Shown: in pieces, positions 27,381 through 34,727 of the stretch
Position numbering within the stretch: position 1 is the first letter of the stretch
Layout of the letters: every line of letters starts with the position of its first letter
Origin: Paenibacillus naphthalenovorans
GTDB lineage: Bacteria > Bacillota > Bacilli > Paenibacillales > NBRC-103111
Assembly: GCF_900099895.1 (NCBI RefSeq)
Contig: NZ_FNDY01000002.1
Location: forward strand, 62,001-126,000
Length of the DNA: 64,000 nucleotides
Direction of reading: 5' to 3'
Program-made: the position numbers and the translations under genes
Notes under the pieces: model-generated
Told to the model about the DNA's origin: nothing
What the model saw: the letters and a program-made list of their open reading frames with translations, nothing else
The model's database searches: none

Positions 27381-27659
27381 CTATGGAATGTATTTGATAT
27401 CTCGAATGACGCCTTCAATAAACACTTCCTCCGACAAGATCGCCCGGATAACAAGCTGTGATCCGTATACCTCAATCCGGCCTTTCGTCAAAGCCAGCGT
27501 AAGCAAGTCGCTTGAGAAATGCAGAACACCCCGGTGATTCTCAATGTACAGCTGTACGTTTCCGATCATCGTCATGCGGGGCAAGTCCATCACCACGTCC
27601 TGAGGCAGGTCGAGCAGTTTGGCGGTCCATTGATTGAATCTGCGTGTCAATCTGCGCAT
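27381..27659 (-). CDS. yqfC: Sporulation protein YqfC
   Basis: 92 residues, full length for the family. LDLPQDVVMDLPRMTMIGN and YIENHRGVLHFSS are the typical core. Soluble, no membrane segment. First gene of the yqfC-yqfD-phoH unit, with GGAGGAGG before the ATG and a SigE-like promoter 60-90 nt upstream. Confidence 0.92.
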   Translation of the reverse strand: MRRLTRRFNQWTAKLLDLPQDVVMDLPRMTMIGNVQLYIENHRGVLHFSSDLLTLALTKGRIEVYGSQLVIRAILSEEVFIEGVIRDIKYIP

Positions 27660-27719
27660 ACGTTACCTCCTCCGTAAGCTGCCCTTCGGGCATCCAAAAG
27701 CCAGAACACGGCTAATTAC

Positions 27720-27747
27720 ACCATATGCCCGGGATTTGAAAATATGC
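27720..27747 (-). promoter_or_regulatory. SigE-like (mother-cell) promoter of yqfC-yqfD
   Basis: Minus strand GCATATT, 13 nt, CATATGGT. This resembles the SigE consensus (kmATATT, then CATAcaaT), with the spacer one nt short. It agrees with the known SigE control of yqfC-yqfD in B. subtilis. Confidence 0.55.
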
Positions 27748-27791
27748 CCGTTGAACTGGCTTATCGCTCCCGGATATCGTCCACCGCCAAC

Positions 27792-27837
27792 AAAAAAGCA
27801 CCGTACCGCTGATCAACAGATCAGTGATACGGTGCTT
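27792..27837 (-). terminator. Terminator of the nfeD-floA operon
   Basis: Stem GCACCGTA/TACGGTGC with an inner CTGATC/GATCAG helix, followed by six T on the minus strand. It begins 9 nt past the last gene of the operon. Confidence 0.9.
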
Positions 27838-27845
27838 CTTGAGCT

Positions 27846-28301
27846 TCACCGCCGATAAGGACGTTTGGCTCGCGACGGACCCAAAATCTCGGCCCACAGC
27901 ACGCCGCGCGCCAAATCTTCAGACGTAGCACGGAATGAGGCCTTCACGGGACTTTGCACCGGTACGGAAGACCCCGGGAACCCGGATGCCGGCGTTCGCT
28001 GCGCAGGTCTGGGCCGCGGAGCTTGAGCTCTGGCAGGCTCCTGACGGGGTTCCGGAGCAGCAGCCGCTCTGGCCTCCGGAGCCGGAACAGCCTTGGGCTC
28101 CTGCCGCCCTTGAACGTGTTTAGCCCGGCCGGGCCCGTCCCCGCCGAACGGAGGCATACCCTGGGGAACCGGCCTCGCAGGCCGGCCCGGCTGATCCTTT
28201 GGTTCATCCCCGCCCCGTTTGGTTTTCATAAACGTGCTTAGTCCAATATAAATAATCACCAGAATGAACCAGTTGTCGAGAATGAATTCGATTAAACCCA
28301 C
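27846..28301 (-). CDS. Membrane-anchored Pro/Ala-rich protein downstream of floA
   Basis: 151 residues. One N-terminal membrane helix (residues ~3-22, LIEFILDNWFILVIIYIGLS) is followed by ~100 residues of low-complexity Pro/Ala/Arg/Glu linker. A C-terminal conserved-looking tail reads LARGVLWAEILGPSRAKRPY. It takes the place of B. subtilis yqfB, but I do not recognise homology. The anchor-linker-short motif layout suggests a tethered docking peptide for another membrane protein such as FloA; that is inference. Confidence 0.7.
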   Translation of the reverse strand: MGLIEFILDNWFILVIIYIGLSTFMKTKRGGDEPKDQPGRPARPVPQGMPPFGGDGPGRAKHVQGRQEPKAVPAPEARAAAAPEPRQEPARAQAPRPRPAQRTPASGFPGSSVPVQSPVKASFRATSEDLARGVLWAEILGPSRAKRPYRR

Positions 28302-28333
28302 GATTATATCCCGCCTTTCCGAACGGAAGACGC

Positions 28334-29326
28334 TTAAGCATCCCCGCTGTTCTTATCCGGGTTGTTCATTTTTCCAAGACCGGCGCGCATTTGGGTATCG
28401 GCTTCGATGTTTTTCAGGTTCATATAATCCATCACGCCGATCTTGCCTTCGCGAAGCGCATCGGCCATCGCCTGAGGAACCTGAGATTCGGCTTCAACCA
28501 CTTTAGCCTTCATCTCGACGACGCGCGCGTTCATTTCCTGCTCCAAAGCAACGGCCATCGCTCGGCGCTCTTCCGCTTTGGCTTGCGCGATCTGCTTGTC
28601 GGCTTCCGCCTGCTCCGTTTGCAGCTGGGCGCCAATGTTTTTGCCCACGTCCACATCGGCAATATCGATGGATAAAATCTCAAAAGCCGTACCGGCATCC
28701 AACCCTTTGCCCAATACCGTACGCGAAATCAAATCCGGGTTTTCAAGCACGTCCTTATGCGAATTGCTGGAACCGACTGTAGTAACGATCCCCTCGCCTA
28801 CGCGGGCGATGATCGTCTCTTCCCCGGCTCCCCCGACAAGCCGGTCGATGTTGGCCCTAACCGTTACTCTTGCAATAACCTTCACTTCAATACCGTCTTT
28901 GGCTACGGCAGAAACCGTAGGCGTTTCAATCACACGCGGGTTGACGCTCATTTGTACCGCCTGCAGGACATCCCGGCCCGCCAGATCAATCGCAGCCGCC
29001 CGTGCAAACTCCAAATGAATGTTGGCGCGGTGCGCCGCAATAAGCGCATTCACGACGCGATCTACGTTACCGCCCGCCAAGAAGTGGCTCTCCAGCTGAT
29101 TAATCGTTAAATCCAAACCGGCTTTGGTCGCTTTAATCATCGGGTTGACGATCCGGCTCGGAATAACGCGGCGAAGGCGCATGGCCACAAGCGTAATAAT
29201 GCCGATCCGCACGCCGGAAGCGAGTGCCGAAATCCACAGCATCACCGGGACAAAGGTGAAAAACACCGACAGCACGATGATCGCAACCGCCGCAAGCAAT
29301 AAGAACGTAATCAGGGTAGTATCCAT
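28334..29326 (-). CDS. floA: Flotillin-like protein FloA
   Basis: 330 residues. N-terminal hydrophobic hairpin (~5-45), then an SPFH/band-7-like domain with [10 protein letters not shown]-type FloA core ([20 protein letters not shown]). A coiled-coil rich in Ala, Glu and Gln ([19 protein letters not shown]) follows, with a short tail. It scaffolds functional membrane microdomains. Partner gene nfeD is 29 nt upstream, the usual pairing, so both act together in membrane organisation and stress response. Confidence 0.95.
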   Translation of the reverse strand: MDTTLITFLLLAAVAIIVLSVFFTFVPVMLWISALASGVRIGIITLVAMRLRRVIPSRIVNPMIKATKAGLDLTINQLESHFLAGGNVDRVVNALIAAHRANIHLEFARAAAIDLAGRDVLQAVQMSVNPRVIETPTVSAVAKDGIEVKVIARVTVRANIDRLVGGAGEETIIARVGEGIVTTVGSSNSHKDVLENPDLISRTVLGKGLDAGTAFEILSIDIADVDVGKNIGAQLQTEQAEADKQIAQAKAEERRAMAVALEQEMNARVVEMKAKVVEAESQVPQAMADALREGKIGVMDYMNLKNIEADTQMRAGLGKMNNPDKNSGDA

Positions 29327-29355
29327 ACAAGCACCATCCTATCTCCAATTTTCAA

Positions 29356-30744
29356 TCATTCTTTCATCTCTTTAACAACGATTCGCGAACCGTCGACCTG
29401 AATGACCTTGACTGTCCGTCCGGCCGGAATAAAATCGCCCGACGTGACCACGTCCACACGCTCCTCGCCGAAAACCGCCGTTCCGGCAGGCCGCAGCGGC
29501 GTAAGCGCATGACCGGTTTGGCCAAGCAATTCCTTGCGGGACGAAGCGGAAACGTATCCTTCCTCCGCAGTCAGCTTCTCACTCAGGATGAACCGGTTCC
29601 AAACGCCCCGGTGCCTGAATATCCGGATCACAATGACCACAATCACAACCGCCAATACAAAAGCGATCCCAAGGCTCCACGCGGCCATTTGCTTATTATA
29701 GGCAGACAAAACCACTCCGCTGAACAAACAGAGCGCTCCAAGGATACCCAGAATGCCAAAGCTTGAAACGAAAATTTCCAGAAAAAGCAAAATGATGCCA
29801 GCCACAAACAGAGCGATATCCTCAGCCCCTGCGAAACCCGCGATGTAATGGCCGAAAAAGTACAATCCGAAGCCGAGCACTCCCAATATACCAGGAAGGC
29901 CAAACCCCGGTACGAAAATCTCGACCGCAACCCCAGCAATGCCGATCAGCAGCAGCAGAGTGGCCACCCACGGCTCGGTCACAAAGCGGGCTATTCTTTC
30001 AGCCACAGTAAGCTCCATCGTAATCAGCGGATGATTCTCTCCGCCGATAAACTTGACGACCTCATCCAGACTTGCTGCAATGGTTTCCGCATATCCGACC
30101 TTTAACGCTTCCTGTGAAGTCAAAGTAACGATTTCGCCCTTCGGCACGGTCCTGCCGATTTCGGGCATTATCACGCCGACATTCTTATCTACCATCGCTT
30201 CGGCAATTTGCGAATTGCGCCCGCGCATTTCGGCCGCGCCTTTCATGAGTCCGGACCAGGTAGAGATGGCTTTCGTATCCTCAATCTCGTTACCGGTAAT
30301 ATCGACAATCGCCGCCGCTCCGATCGAGCTGCCCGGTTCCATAGCAATCTGCTCCGCGTTTAACGCGATATAACTGCCGGCCGAGATCGCCTTGCCTCGT
30401 ATATAAGCGATGGTCGGAACAGGGCTGTTCTTGATCAGCTGGCCGATTTCCTGTGCCGAGTCAATGCGTCCTCCGAACGTGTTGATGTCGAGCACGATAT
30501 GAAGCGCGTTCATCTCTTCCGCTTCACGGAACGCACGTTCCAGGAAATTGTACAGCCCGTTTTCCACCGTGTGGTGTACCGGAATGACGACAACCGGTGC
30601 CGCAAGAGGCTTCGTCTCCGCATGAGCGGTCTTGAAATCCGGCAGGCCCATAAACAGCACCGGCATCATCAGCGTCAACGCCAGCATCAAGGTGACCATT
30701 CTTTGCCAAAACTGACTTTTTGATTCACCGGCTCCAACCCGCAT
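29356..30744 (-). CDS. NfeD family membrane protease (NfeD1b type, YqeZ)
   Basis: 462 residues. A signal/anchor helix at ~15-35 is followed by a ClpP-class serine protease domain, with GGRIDSAQEI, the catalytic serine in RGKAISAGSYIALNA near residue 125, and lysine in the MKGAAEMRGRN stretch. Then come four or five membrane helices and a C-terminal OB-fold NfeD domain (GQTGHALTPLRPAGTAVFG). Partner of FloA. AAGGAGG precedes the ATG, and a SigW-like promoter sits upstream. Confidence 0.92.
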   Translation of the reverse strand: MRVGAGESKSQFWQRMVTLMLALTLMMPVLFMGLPDFKTAHAETKPLAAPVVVIPVHHTVENGLYNFLERAFREAEEMNALHIVLDINTFGGRIDSAQEIGQLIKNSPVPTIAYIRGKAISAGSYIALNAEQIAMEPGSSIGAAAIVDITGNEIEDTKAISTWSGLMKGAAEMRGRNSQIAEAMVDKNVGVIMPEIGRTVPKGEIVTLTSQEALKVGYAETIAASLDEVVKFIGGENHPLITMELTVAERIARFVTEPWVATLLLLIGIAGVAVEIFVPGFGLPGILGVLGFGLYFFGHYIAGFAGAEDIALFVAGIILLFLEIFVSSFGILGILGALCLFSGVVLSAYNKQMAAWSLGIAFVLAVVIVVIVIRIFRHRGVWNRFILSEKLTAEEGYVSASSRKELLGQTGHALTPLRPAGTAVFGEERVDVVTSGDFIPAGRTVKVIQVDGSRIVVKEMKE

Positions 30745-30786
30745 GGCTTTACCTCCTTTTCTCTGTTATTGATCAGTCTATCCGGT

Positions 30787-30814
30787 AATACGCGCCAGGG
30801 ACGTATTTGATTCA
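30787..30814 (-). promoter_or_regulatory. ECF (SigW-like) promoter of nfeD-floA
   Basis: Minus strand TGAATC, 16-nt spacer, CGTATT. SigW consensus is TGAAAC-N16-CGTA. One mismatch in the -35 and exact spacing. B. subtilis yqeZ-yqfA-yqfB is a known SigW operon, which supports the call. Confidence 0.65.
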
Positions 30815-30834
30815 TAAAATATCCTAAAATGAAG

Positions 30835-30859
30835 AAAAACACTCCTGTTACGGAGTGTT
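30835..30859 (-). terminator. Terminator after yqeY
   Basis: Stem AACACTCC/GGAGTGTT with a 6-nt loop, followed by a T run (TTTTTC) on the minus strand, 11 nt past the yqeY stop. Confidence 0.8.
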
Positions 30860-30870
30860 CCTCGTTGTTG

Positions 30871-31314
30871 TTAAGACAATAGCTGTTGGACAAGCTGATT
30901 GACAAGCTTGCCGTCAGCCCGCCCTTTTACCTTCGGCATTAATGCGCCCATGACTTTACCCATATCCGCTTTTGAAGAAGCTCCCACTTCCTGGATGGTC
31001 TGCTGTACAATGGCTTTTACTTCTTCATCGGATAACTGCTGCGGCATGTACTCCATCAGTACGGCAATCTCTGCCTTCAGGTTTTCCGCCAAATCATCAC
31101 GACCGGCCTTTTCAAATTCTTGGAGGGAATCTTTGCGCTGTTTGATCTCACGATTCAGGACGTCAAGTACTTCTTGGTCATCTAAGGTTTTACGCTGATC
31201 TATCTCGATATTCTTGATAGCTGCACGAACCATACGGATTACGGAGAGTTTAAACTTATCTTGACTCTTCATCGCAAGCTTCATGTCATCGTTTAATCTC
31301 TCGCTTAAGCTCAT
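30871..31314 (-). CDS. yqeY: GatB/YqeY domain protein
   Basis: 147 residues, all helical. Starts [19 protein letters not shown], and has [18 protein letters not shown], then a tail domain like the C-terminus of GatB ([15 protein letters not shown] and [17 protein letters not shown]). The GatB tail binds tRNA, so a role in tRNA handling is likely but unproven. It follows rpsU by 12 nt, the conserved rpsU-yqeY pair. Confidence 0.94.
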   Translation of the reverse strand: MSLSERLNDDMKLAMKSQDKFKLSVIRMVRAAIKNIEIDQRKTLDDQEVLDVLNREIKQRKDSLQEFEKAGRDDLAENLKAEIAVLMEYMPQQLSDEEVKAIVQQTIQEVGASSKADMGKVMGALMPKVKGRADGKLVNQLVQQLLS

Positions 31315-31326
31315 TGATTAAGCCTC

Positions 31327-31500
31327 CTAGAACTTTCTCTTACGAGCAGCCTCTGACTTCTTCTTGCGCTTTACGCTTGGCTTCTCATAATGCTTGCGTT
31401 TTTTAACCTCCGCCAAAACGCCGTCTTTAGCGATAGAACGCTTAAAGCGACGAAGTGCAGCATCTATAGTTTCGTTCTTGCGAACTCGAGTTTCTGACAC
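31327..31500 (-). CDS. rpsU: 30S ribosomal protein S21, GTG start
   Basis: 57 residues from GTG at 31500 (GGAGGG nine nt upstream), giving the canonical start [20 protein letters not shown]. The frame extends 18 codons further without a ribosome site and is not needed. The tail is strongly basic ([14 protein letters not shown]). S21 helps mRNA selection on the 30S subunit. Confidence 0.96.
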   Translation of the reverse strand: MSETRVRKNETIDAALRRFKRSIAKDGVLAEVKKRKHYEKPSVKRKKKSEAARKRKF

Positions 31501-31559
31501 CAGTTTTCCCTCCCTCCGAACAGACCGTCCAAGACAACTAAAGACATTCGTCAAACTTC

Positions 31560-31589
31560 ATTATAGGCGAAAACAAAACTGGGTGTCAA
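31560..31589 (-). promoter_or_regulatory. Consensus sigma-A promoter of rpsU-yqeY
   Basis: Perfect TTGACA, 18-nt spacer, perfect TATAAT on the minus strand, 60 nt before the rpsU start. Strong promoter as expected for a ribosomal protein gene. Confidence 0.9.
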
Positions 31590-31629
31590 CCTGATCAAAG
31601 CAATGGATAAGCAAAGCTTCGGAACCGTA

Positions 31630-31974
31630 TTACCTTGCATTCAGCGCGCCGAGTTTCTCCCCTCCGAGCAGGTGATAGTGGATATGAAAAACGACTTGCC
31701 CGCTATCCGGCCCGCAGTTGTTGATCAGCCGATACCCCGTTTCAGCAACCCCCTGCTCCCTGGCGATTTGCTGAGCGGCGGAATGAATTTCCCCAAGCAA
31801 ATACCAGTCTTCCGACTCCACATCATTCATCGAAGAAATATGTTTCTTGGGAATGATCAGGATATGTACGGGGGCGGCAGGCTGAATATCGTGAAAAGCC
31901 ACAACATGTTCATTCTCGAACACTTTTTTCGATGGAATGGCGCCCTCGACGATTTTGCAAAAAATGCAGTCCAT
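31630..31974 (-). CDS. HIT family protein (HinT-like)
   Basis: 114 residues. N-terminal zinc-type start MDCIFCKIVEGAIPS, and HIT triad VVFHIHYHLLGG (His-x-His-x-His) near residues 97-102. These are nucleoside phosphoramidase-type nucleotidyl hydrolases. Its own unit: the consensus promoter of rpsU follows its stop. Confidence 0.93.
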   Translation of the reverse strand: MDCIFCKIVEGAIPSKKVFENEHVVAFHDIQPAAPVHILIIPKKHISSMNDVESEDWYLLGEIHSAAQQIAREQGVAETGYRLINNCGPDSGQVVFHIHYHLLGGEKLGALNAR

Positions 31975-32092
31975 GGATGTCCACCTCTTTTCGTCCCATG
32001 AGTAATTTTACCATTATATCATAACGAATCGGACTTCAAAAATCCAATAGAAAACAACGCTTGTAAACATGTCTTTTTCCATTATTTTAAAC

Positions 32093-32440
32093 TTAATGCT
32101 CCATCCATTCCACAACCAGGTCCACCGCTTGCTTAAACCGTTCACGACCGTGATTGGCCAGCGCCTGCTTAGCCTTCTCAAACTCCCCTTCAAGCATCCA
32201 CTGCGCGATCTGGTCTTTGATGATTGAAAATTGCCTCCAGGCTGCCTTCAGCGCCTCGAAACAGGCTATATCCCGCTCCGTGGGCAGCCCGTTCTCCAGT
32301 ATCGCAAAGCATTCCGCAAGCTTGCTTTCCTCCACCAGCTTCCGCTCGTGCCAGCAGTATCCTCCGCCCGCTTGCCAGAACTCCATCGCGAGAATGCCAA
32401 CATCCCTTCGCCCACATTTTAATGTCATATATAATAACAT
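32093..32440 (-). CDS. Hypothetical protein, possibly a remnant of a chemoreceptor four-helix-bundle domain
   Basis: 115 codons from ATG 32440, but no convincing ribosome site precedes any start (ATG 32440, 32428 or 32386). The product is helical, and the second half (EALKAAWRQFSIIKDQIAQ, then LEGEFEKAKQAL) has the spacing of the ligand-binding four-helix bundle of methyl-accepting chemotaxis proteins. There are no membrane helices or HAMP domain after it. Either a small soluble protein or a decayed fragment. Low confidence in both expression and family. Confidence 0.35.
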   Translation of the reverse strand: MLLYMTLKCGRRDVGILAMEFWQAGGGYCWHERKLVEESKLAECFAILENGLPTERDIACFEALKAAWRQFSIIKDQIAQWMLEGEFEKAKQALANHGRERFKQAVDLVVEWMEH

Positions 32441-32587
32441 AAAAGGAACATCATTTTAAGTAAAAATACAAAAACACACGTCAAATTACAACGTTTAATC
32501 TGTACCATATTTCTTTTTTTGGTTCTTCTTAAAGTAATGTTATTATATTTAACAAATACTGAAGATTGTCTGCAAAGCAACGTTTTG

Positions 32588-32596
32588 TGCTAAAAT
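32588..32596 (+). promoter_or_regulatory. Extended -10 promoter of the TetR-oxidoreductase gene
   Basis: TGC-TAAAAT, an extended -10 (TGnTAnnnT). The best -35 (TTGTCT at 32566-32571) is 19 nt away, so the extended element probably matters. The two palindromes begin 1 nt downstream and cover the expected start point. Confidence 0.5.
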
Positions 32597-32597
32597 A

Positions 32598-32636
32598 TAG
32601 ACTGGAAGTCTAATTTAATGATAGACCGTGAGTCTA
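32598..32636. promoter_or_regulatory. Two matching palindromes, likely TetR operators
   Basis: TAGACTGGAAGTCTA (32598-32612) and TAGACCGTGAGTCTA (32622-32636): both fit TAGAC-N5-GTCTA, the first pairing over six bases each side. Centres are 24 bp apart. They lie between the -10 and the coding start of a protein with an N-terminal TetR domain, so autorepression is the natural inference. Confidence 0.7.
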
Positions 32637-32681
32637 AATTCATTTATAATGGTTTCCAGCACGTTTCGAGGTGGGGATTTC

Positions 32682-34604
32682 ATGAACAAATTCATGCGTG
32701 CCGCAACCCGGAAAAAACGCGAATATATGATGGAAGTCGCCTTGAAGCTGTTTATCGAGCACGGTTATGAGAAAGTTTCGGTAGACGATATTATCAGGTC
32801 GACAAATACTTCCAAAGGAACGTTTTATCATTATTTTGAAAGCAAGGACGAAATTCTTCTGGAAATTCCGAGGAAGCAGATATCCATCATTCAAGCGTGG
32901 GCAAACCGCCCGCCTGCAACGGAGAACGCCTTGGAAAGCCAAATCAACGGACTTCTTATCAGCTTGGCTGAGAATCTGCAGCATTCATCCAAACTCATGC
33001 GGAGCTGGATTGCTTTATCGATGCAAAACCATACGCTCAAAGCCGCGTTCGAGGAACAAAACCGCTTGCTGTATGAATGTCTACTGCTCCGGCTGCAGGA
33101 TTCGCACAAAGCGAGAACGCTGGTGGCGGCCTATCTCGGAACATTAATGCTGTGGTGTTTACAGGATGAAGATGATTTGAAGGAACTTATGCGCCAGCAA
33201 TTAGCACCGGTTTGGGCCGGAATCCGCGCAAATCAGAAGGCGGATACGTTGTTGGTCGAACCGGATCGGGGAGGGGAACATGTTATGAAGGTGGCTGTCA
33301 TTGGAGGCGGTCTGGCGGGCTTGACCGCAGCCGCATATTTATCGGAGAGCCCCGGTATCGAGGGGGTCTTATTCGAGCGGAGTCCGCAGCTCGGAGGCAG
33401 AGCGTTTACTTATGAAAAGGCGGGCTTTACGTTAAACTACGGGGCACATGCCGTTTATGGCATCGATCGTCATACCTTGTCCGTGATGGAAAAGGAGTTG
33501 GGACTTTCCTTCAGCTCCAAGCAGGTCGATAAACGCAGAGTCATGTATGCCAAGAACGGACAGCTGACGCCTGCTCCGCTCGATTTTGTCAATTTGATGA
33601 GAACCGAACTGTTGAACCCCATCCAGAAGGTTCGCTTTGTCGGGGAGATTACAGCGATTATCGCTAACATTCACCATGTGCGGAACTACGAGACCCTCGG
33701 GGATTATTTGGCTCAATCCGATGCTGACGAGGATGTCAAGGAATTGTGGGAGCATCTCGTATGCTCGAACTTTTTCATTACTCCGGAGGAAGCCAGAAAA
33801 GTACCCGGAGCGGTCATTAGCGAGTATTACCATAACCTGTTTCTGTCCGGAAAACCGGTGAATTATGTTTTAGGCAGCTGGGCCGTTATCACAAACCAGC
33901 TCAAGCAAAAAATAGAGCTGGGCGGCCGCTGGGAAATCGCCCTTCAGGAAGGCGTGGAAGGCATTCGTTATGCGGATCGCAAATTTTGGCTGCAAACGAA
34001 AAAAAGGGAGCTGCCTTTCGATCGCGTCGTTTTCGCCATGCCTGTACAGCAAGTGTGCAAGCTGCTCAAGGCTACGCCATGGGAACCGTTCCTGTCTCCG
34101 TACGAGGATAATACCGCGACAGAGGTTATGGTATACGACGTGGGCTTGAAACAGGTTGTGGCCAGGCCGTTCAGTTATATCAGCGATATGGACAATAAGC
34201 TGTTTATCAGCGATGTGTCGGCAACCGATCATACGTTGGTTCCCGACGGAGGCCAACTGCTTCAAGGGATCGCTTACCTGAACGACAAATTTGTCGACGA
34301 AGCCGAACGCAAAGCTTACCTGGACAATAAGACCAAACAAATGGAAGCCTTGTTCGACAAATATTATCCCGGCTGGCGCGAGGCGACGGAAGTCAAACGC
34401 GTATCGAAAAAAGCGATGGTTGCCAGCGTAAAGAATATTTCGGGGAATCGTCTGCTGCCCCATCGCATCGAGAACGTTCCGTTTTATTTCTGCGGCGATG
34501 GCTGTGAAGGCAAGGGGGAACTGGCGGAGCGCGCATTCTCAAGTGCTATGCTGGCTGCCAAAGCGATATTGGAAGATCCCGAACTGAAGAAGATCGGTGC
34601 ATAG
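32682..34604 (+). CDS. TetR regulator fused to phytoene-desaturase-like FAD oxidoreductase
   Basis: 640 residues from ATG 32682 (GAGGTGGGG upstream). Residues ~8-54 are a TetR helix-turn-helix (EVALKLFIEHGYEKVSVDDI, then STNTSKGTFYHYF), with a helical TetR ligand domain to ~190. From residue 202 a complete FAD enzyme begins: KVAVIGGGLAGLTAAAYL, the ADP-contact FERSPQLGGRAF, and C-terminal FYFCGDGCEGKGELAERA. This is the amine-oxidase/phytoene-desaturase-like family. The two halves are normally separate neighbours. Here the frame is continuous, but GGGGAGG with ATG 33285 at the junction would allow the enzyme to be made alone. Substrate unknown. Two palindromes precede the gene. Confidence 0.85.
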   Translation: MNKFMRAATRKKREYMMEVALKLFIEHGYEKVSVDDIIRSTNTSKGTFYHYFESKDEILLEIPRKQISIIQAWANRPPATENALESQINGLLISLAENLQHSSKLMRSWIALSMQNHTLKAAFEEQNRLLYECLLLRLQDSHKARTLVAAYLGTLMLWCLQDEDDLKELMRQQLAPVWAGIRANQKADTLLVEPDRGGEHVMKVAVIGGGLAGLTAAAYLSESPGIEGVLFERSPQLGGRAFTYEKAGFTLNYGAHAVYGIDRHTLSVMEKELGLSFSSKQVDKRRVMYAKNGQLTPAPLDFVNLMRTELLNPIQKVRFVGEITAIIANIHHVRNYETLGDYLAQSDADEDVKELWEHLVCSNFFITPEEARKVPGAVISEYYHNLFLSGKPVNYVLGSWAVITNQLKQKIELGGRWEIALQEGVEGIRYADRKFWLQTKKRELPFDRVVFAMPVQQVCKLLKATPWEPFLSPYEDNTATEVMVYDVGLKQVVARPFSYISDMDNKLFISDVSATDHTLVPDGGQLLQGIAYLNDKFVDEAERKAYLDNKTKQMEALFDKYYPGWREATEVKRVSKKAMVASVKNISGNRLLPHRIENVPFYFCGDGCEGKGELAERAFSSAMLAAKAILEDPELKKIGA

Positions 34605-34616
34605 GGATGAATAAGA

Positions 34617-34675
34617 GGGGCCGTCCCATAAGTCAACCTGATGGAGTAACTGGATGACTGAGGGACGGCCCTTGT
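34617..34675. terminator. Long hairpin between convergent genes
   Basis: Stem GGGCCGTCCC/GGGACGGCCC with an inner AGTCA/TGACT pairing. No T run on either strand, so termination is uncertain; it may stop both converging transcripts. Confidence 0.45.
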
Positions 34676-34727
34676 GTTATATGAAAAAACGACGATATGG
34701 CAGGAGCAAGGAGCTGGGAACCCTTGC

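Noticed and set aside
34617-34675. Insertion-element end or mobile repeat
   Set aside because: The 10-bp stem is a single hairpin between converging genes, with no transposase and no second copy noticed in the window.
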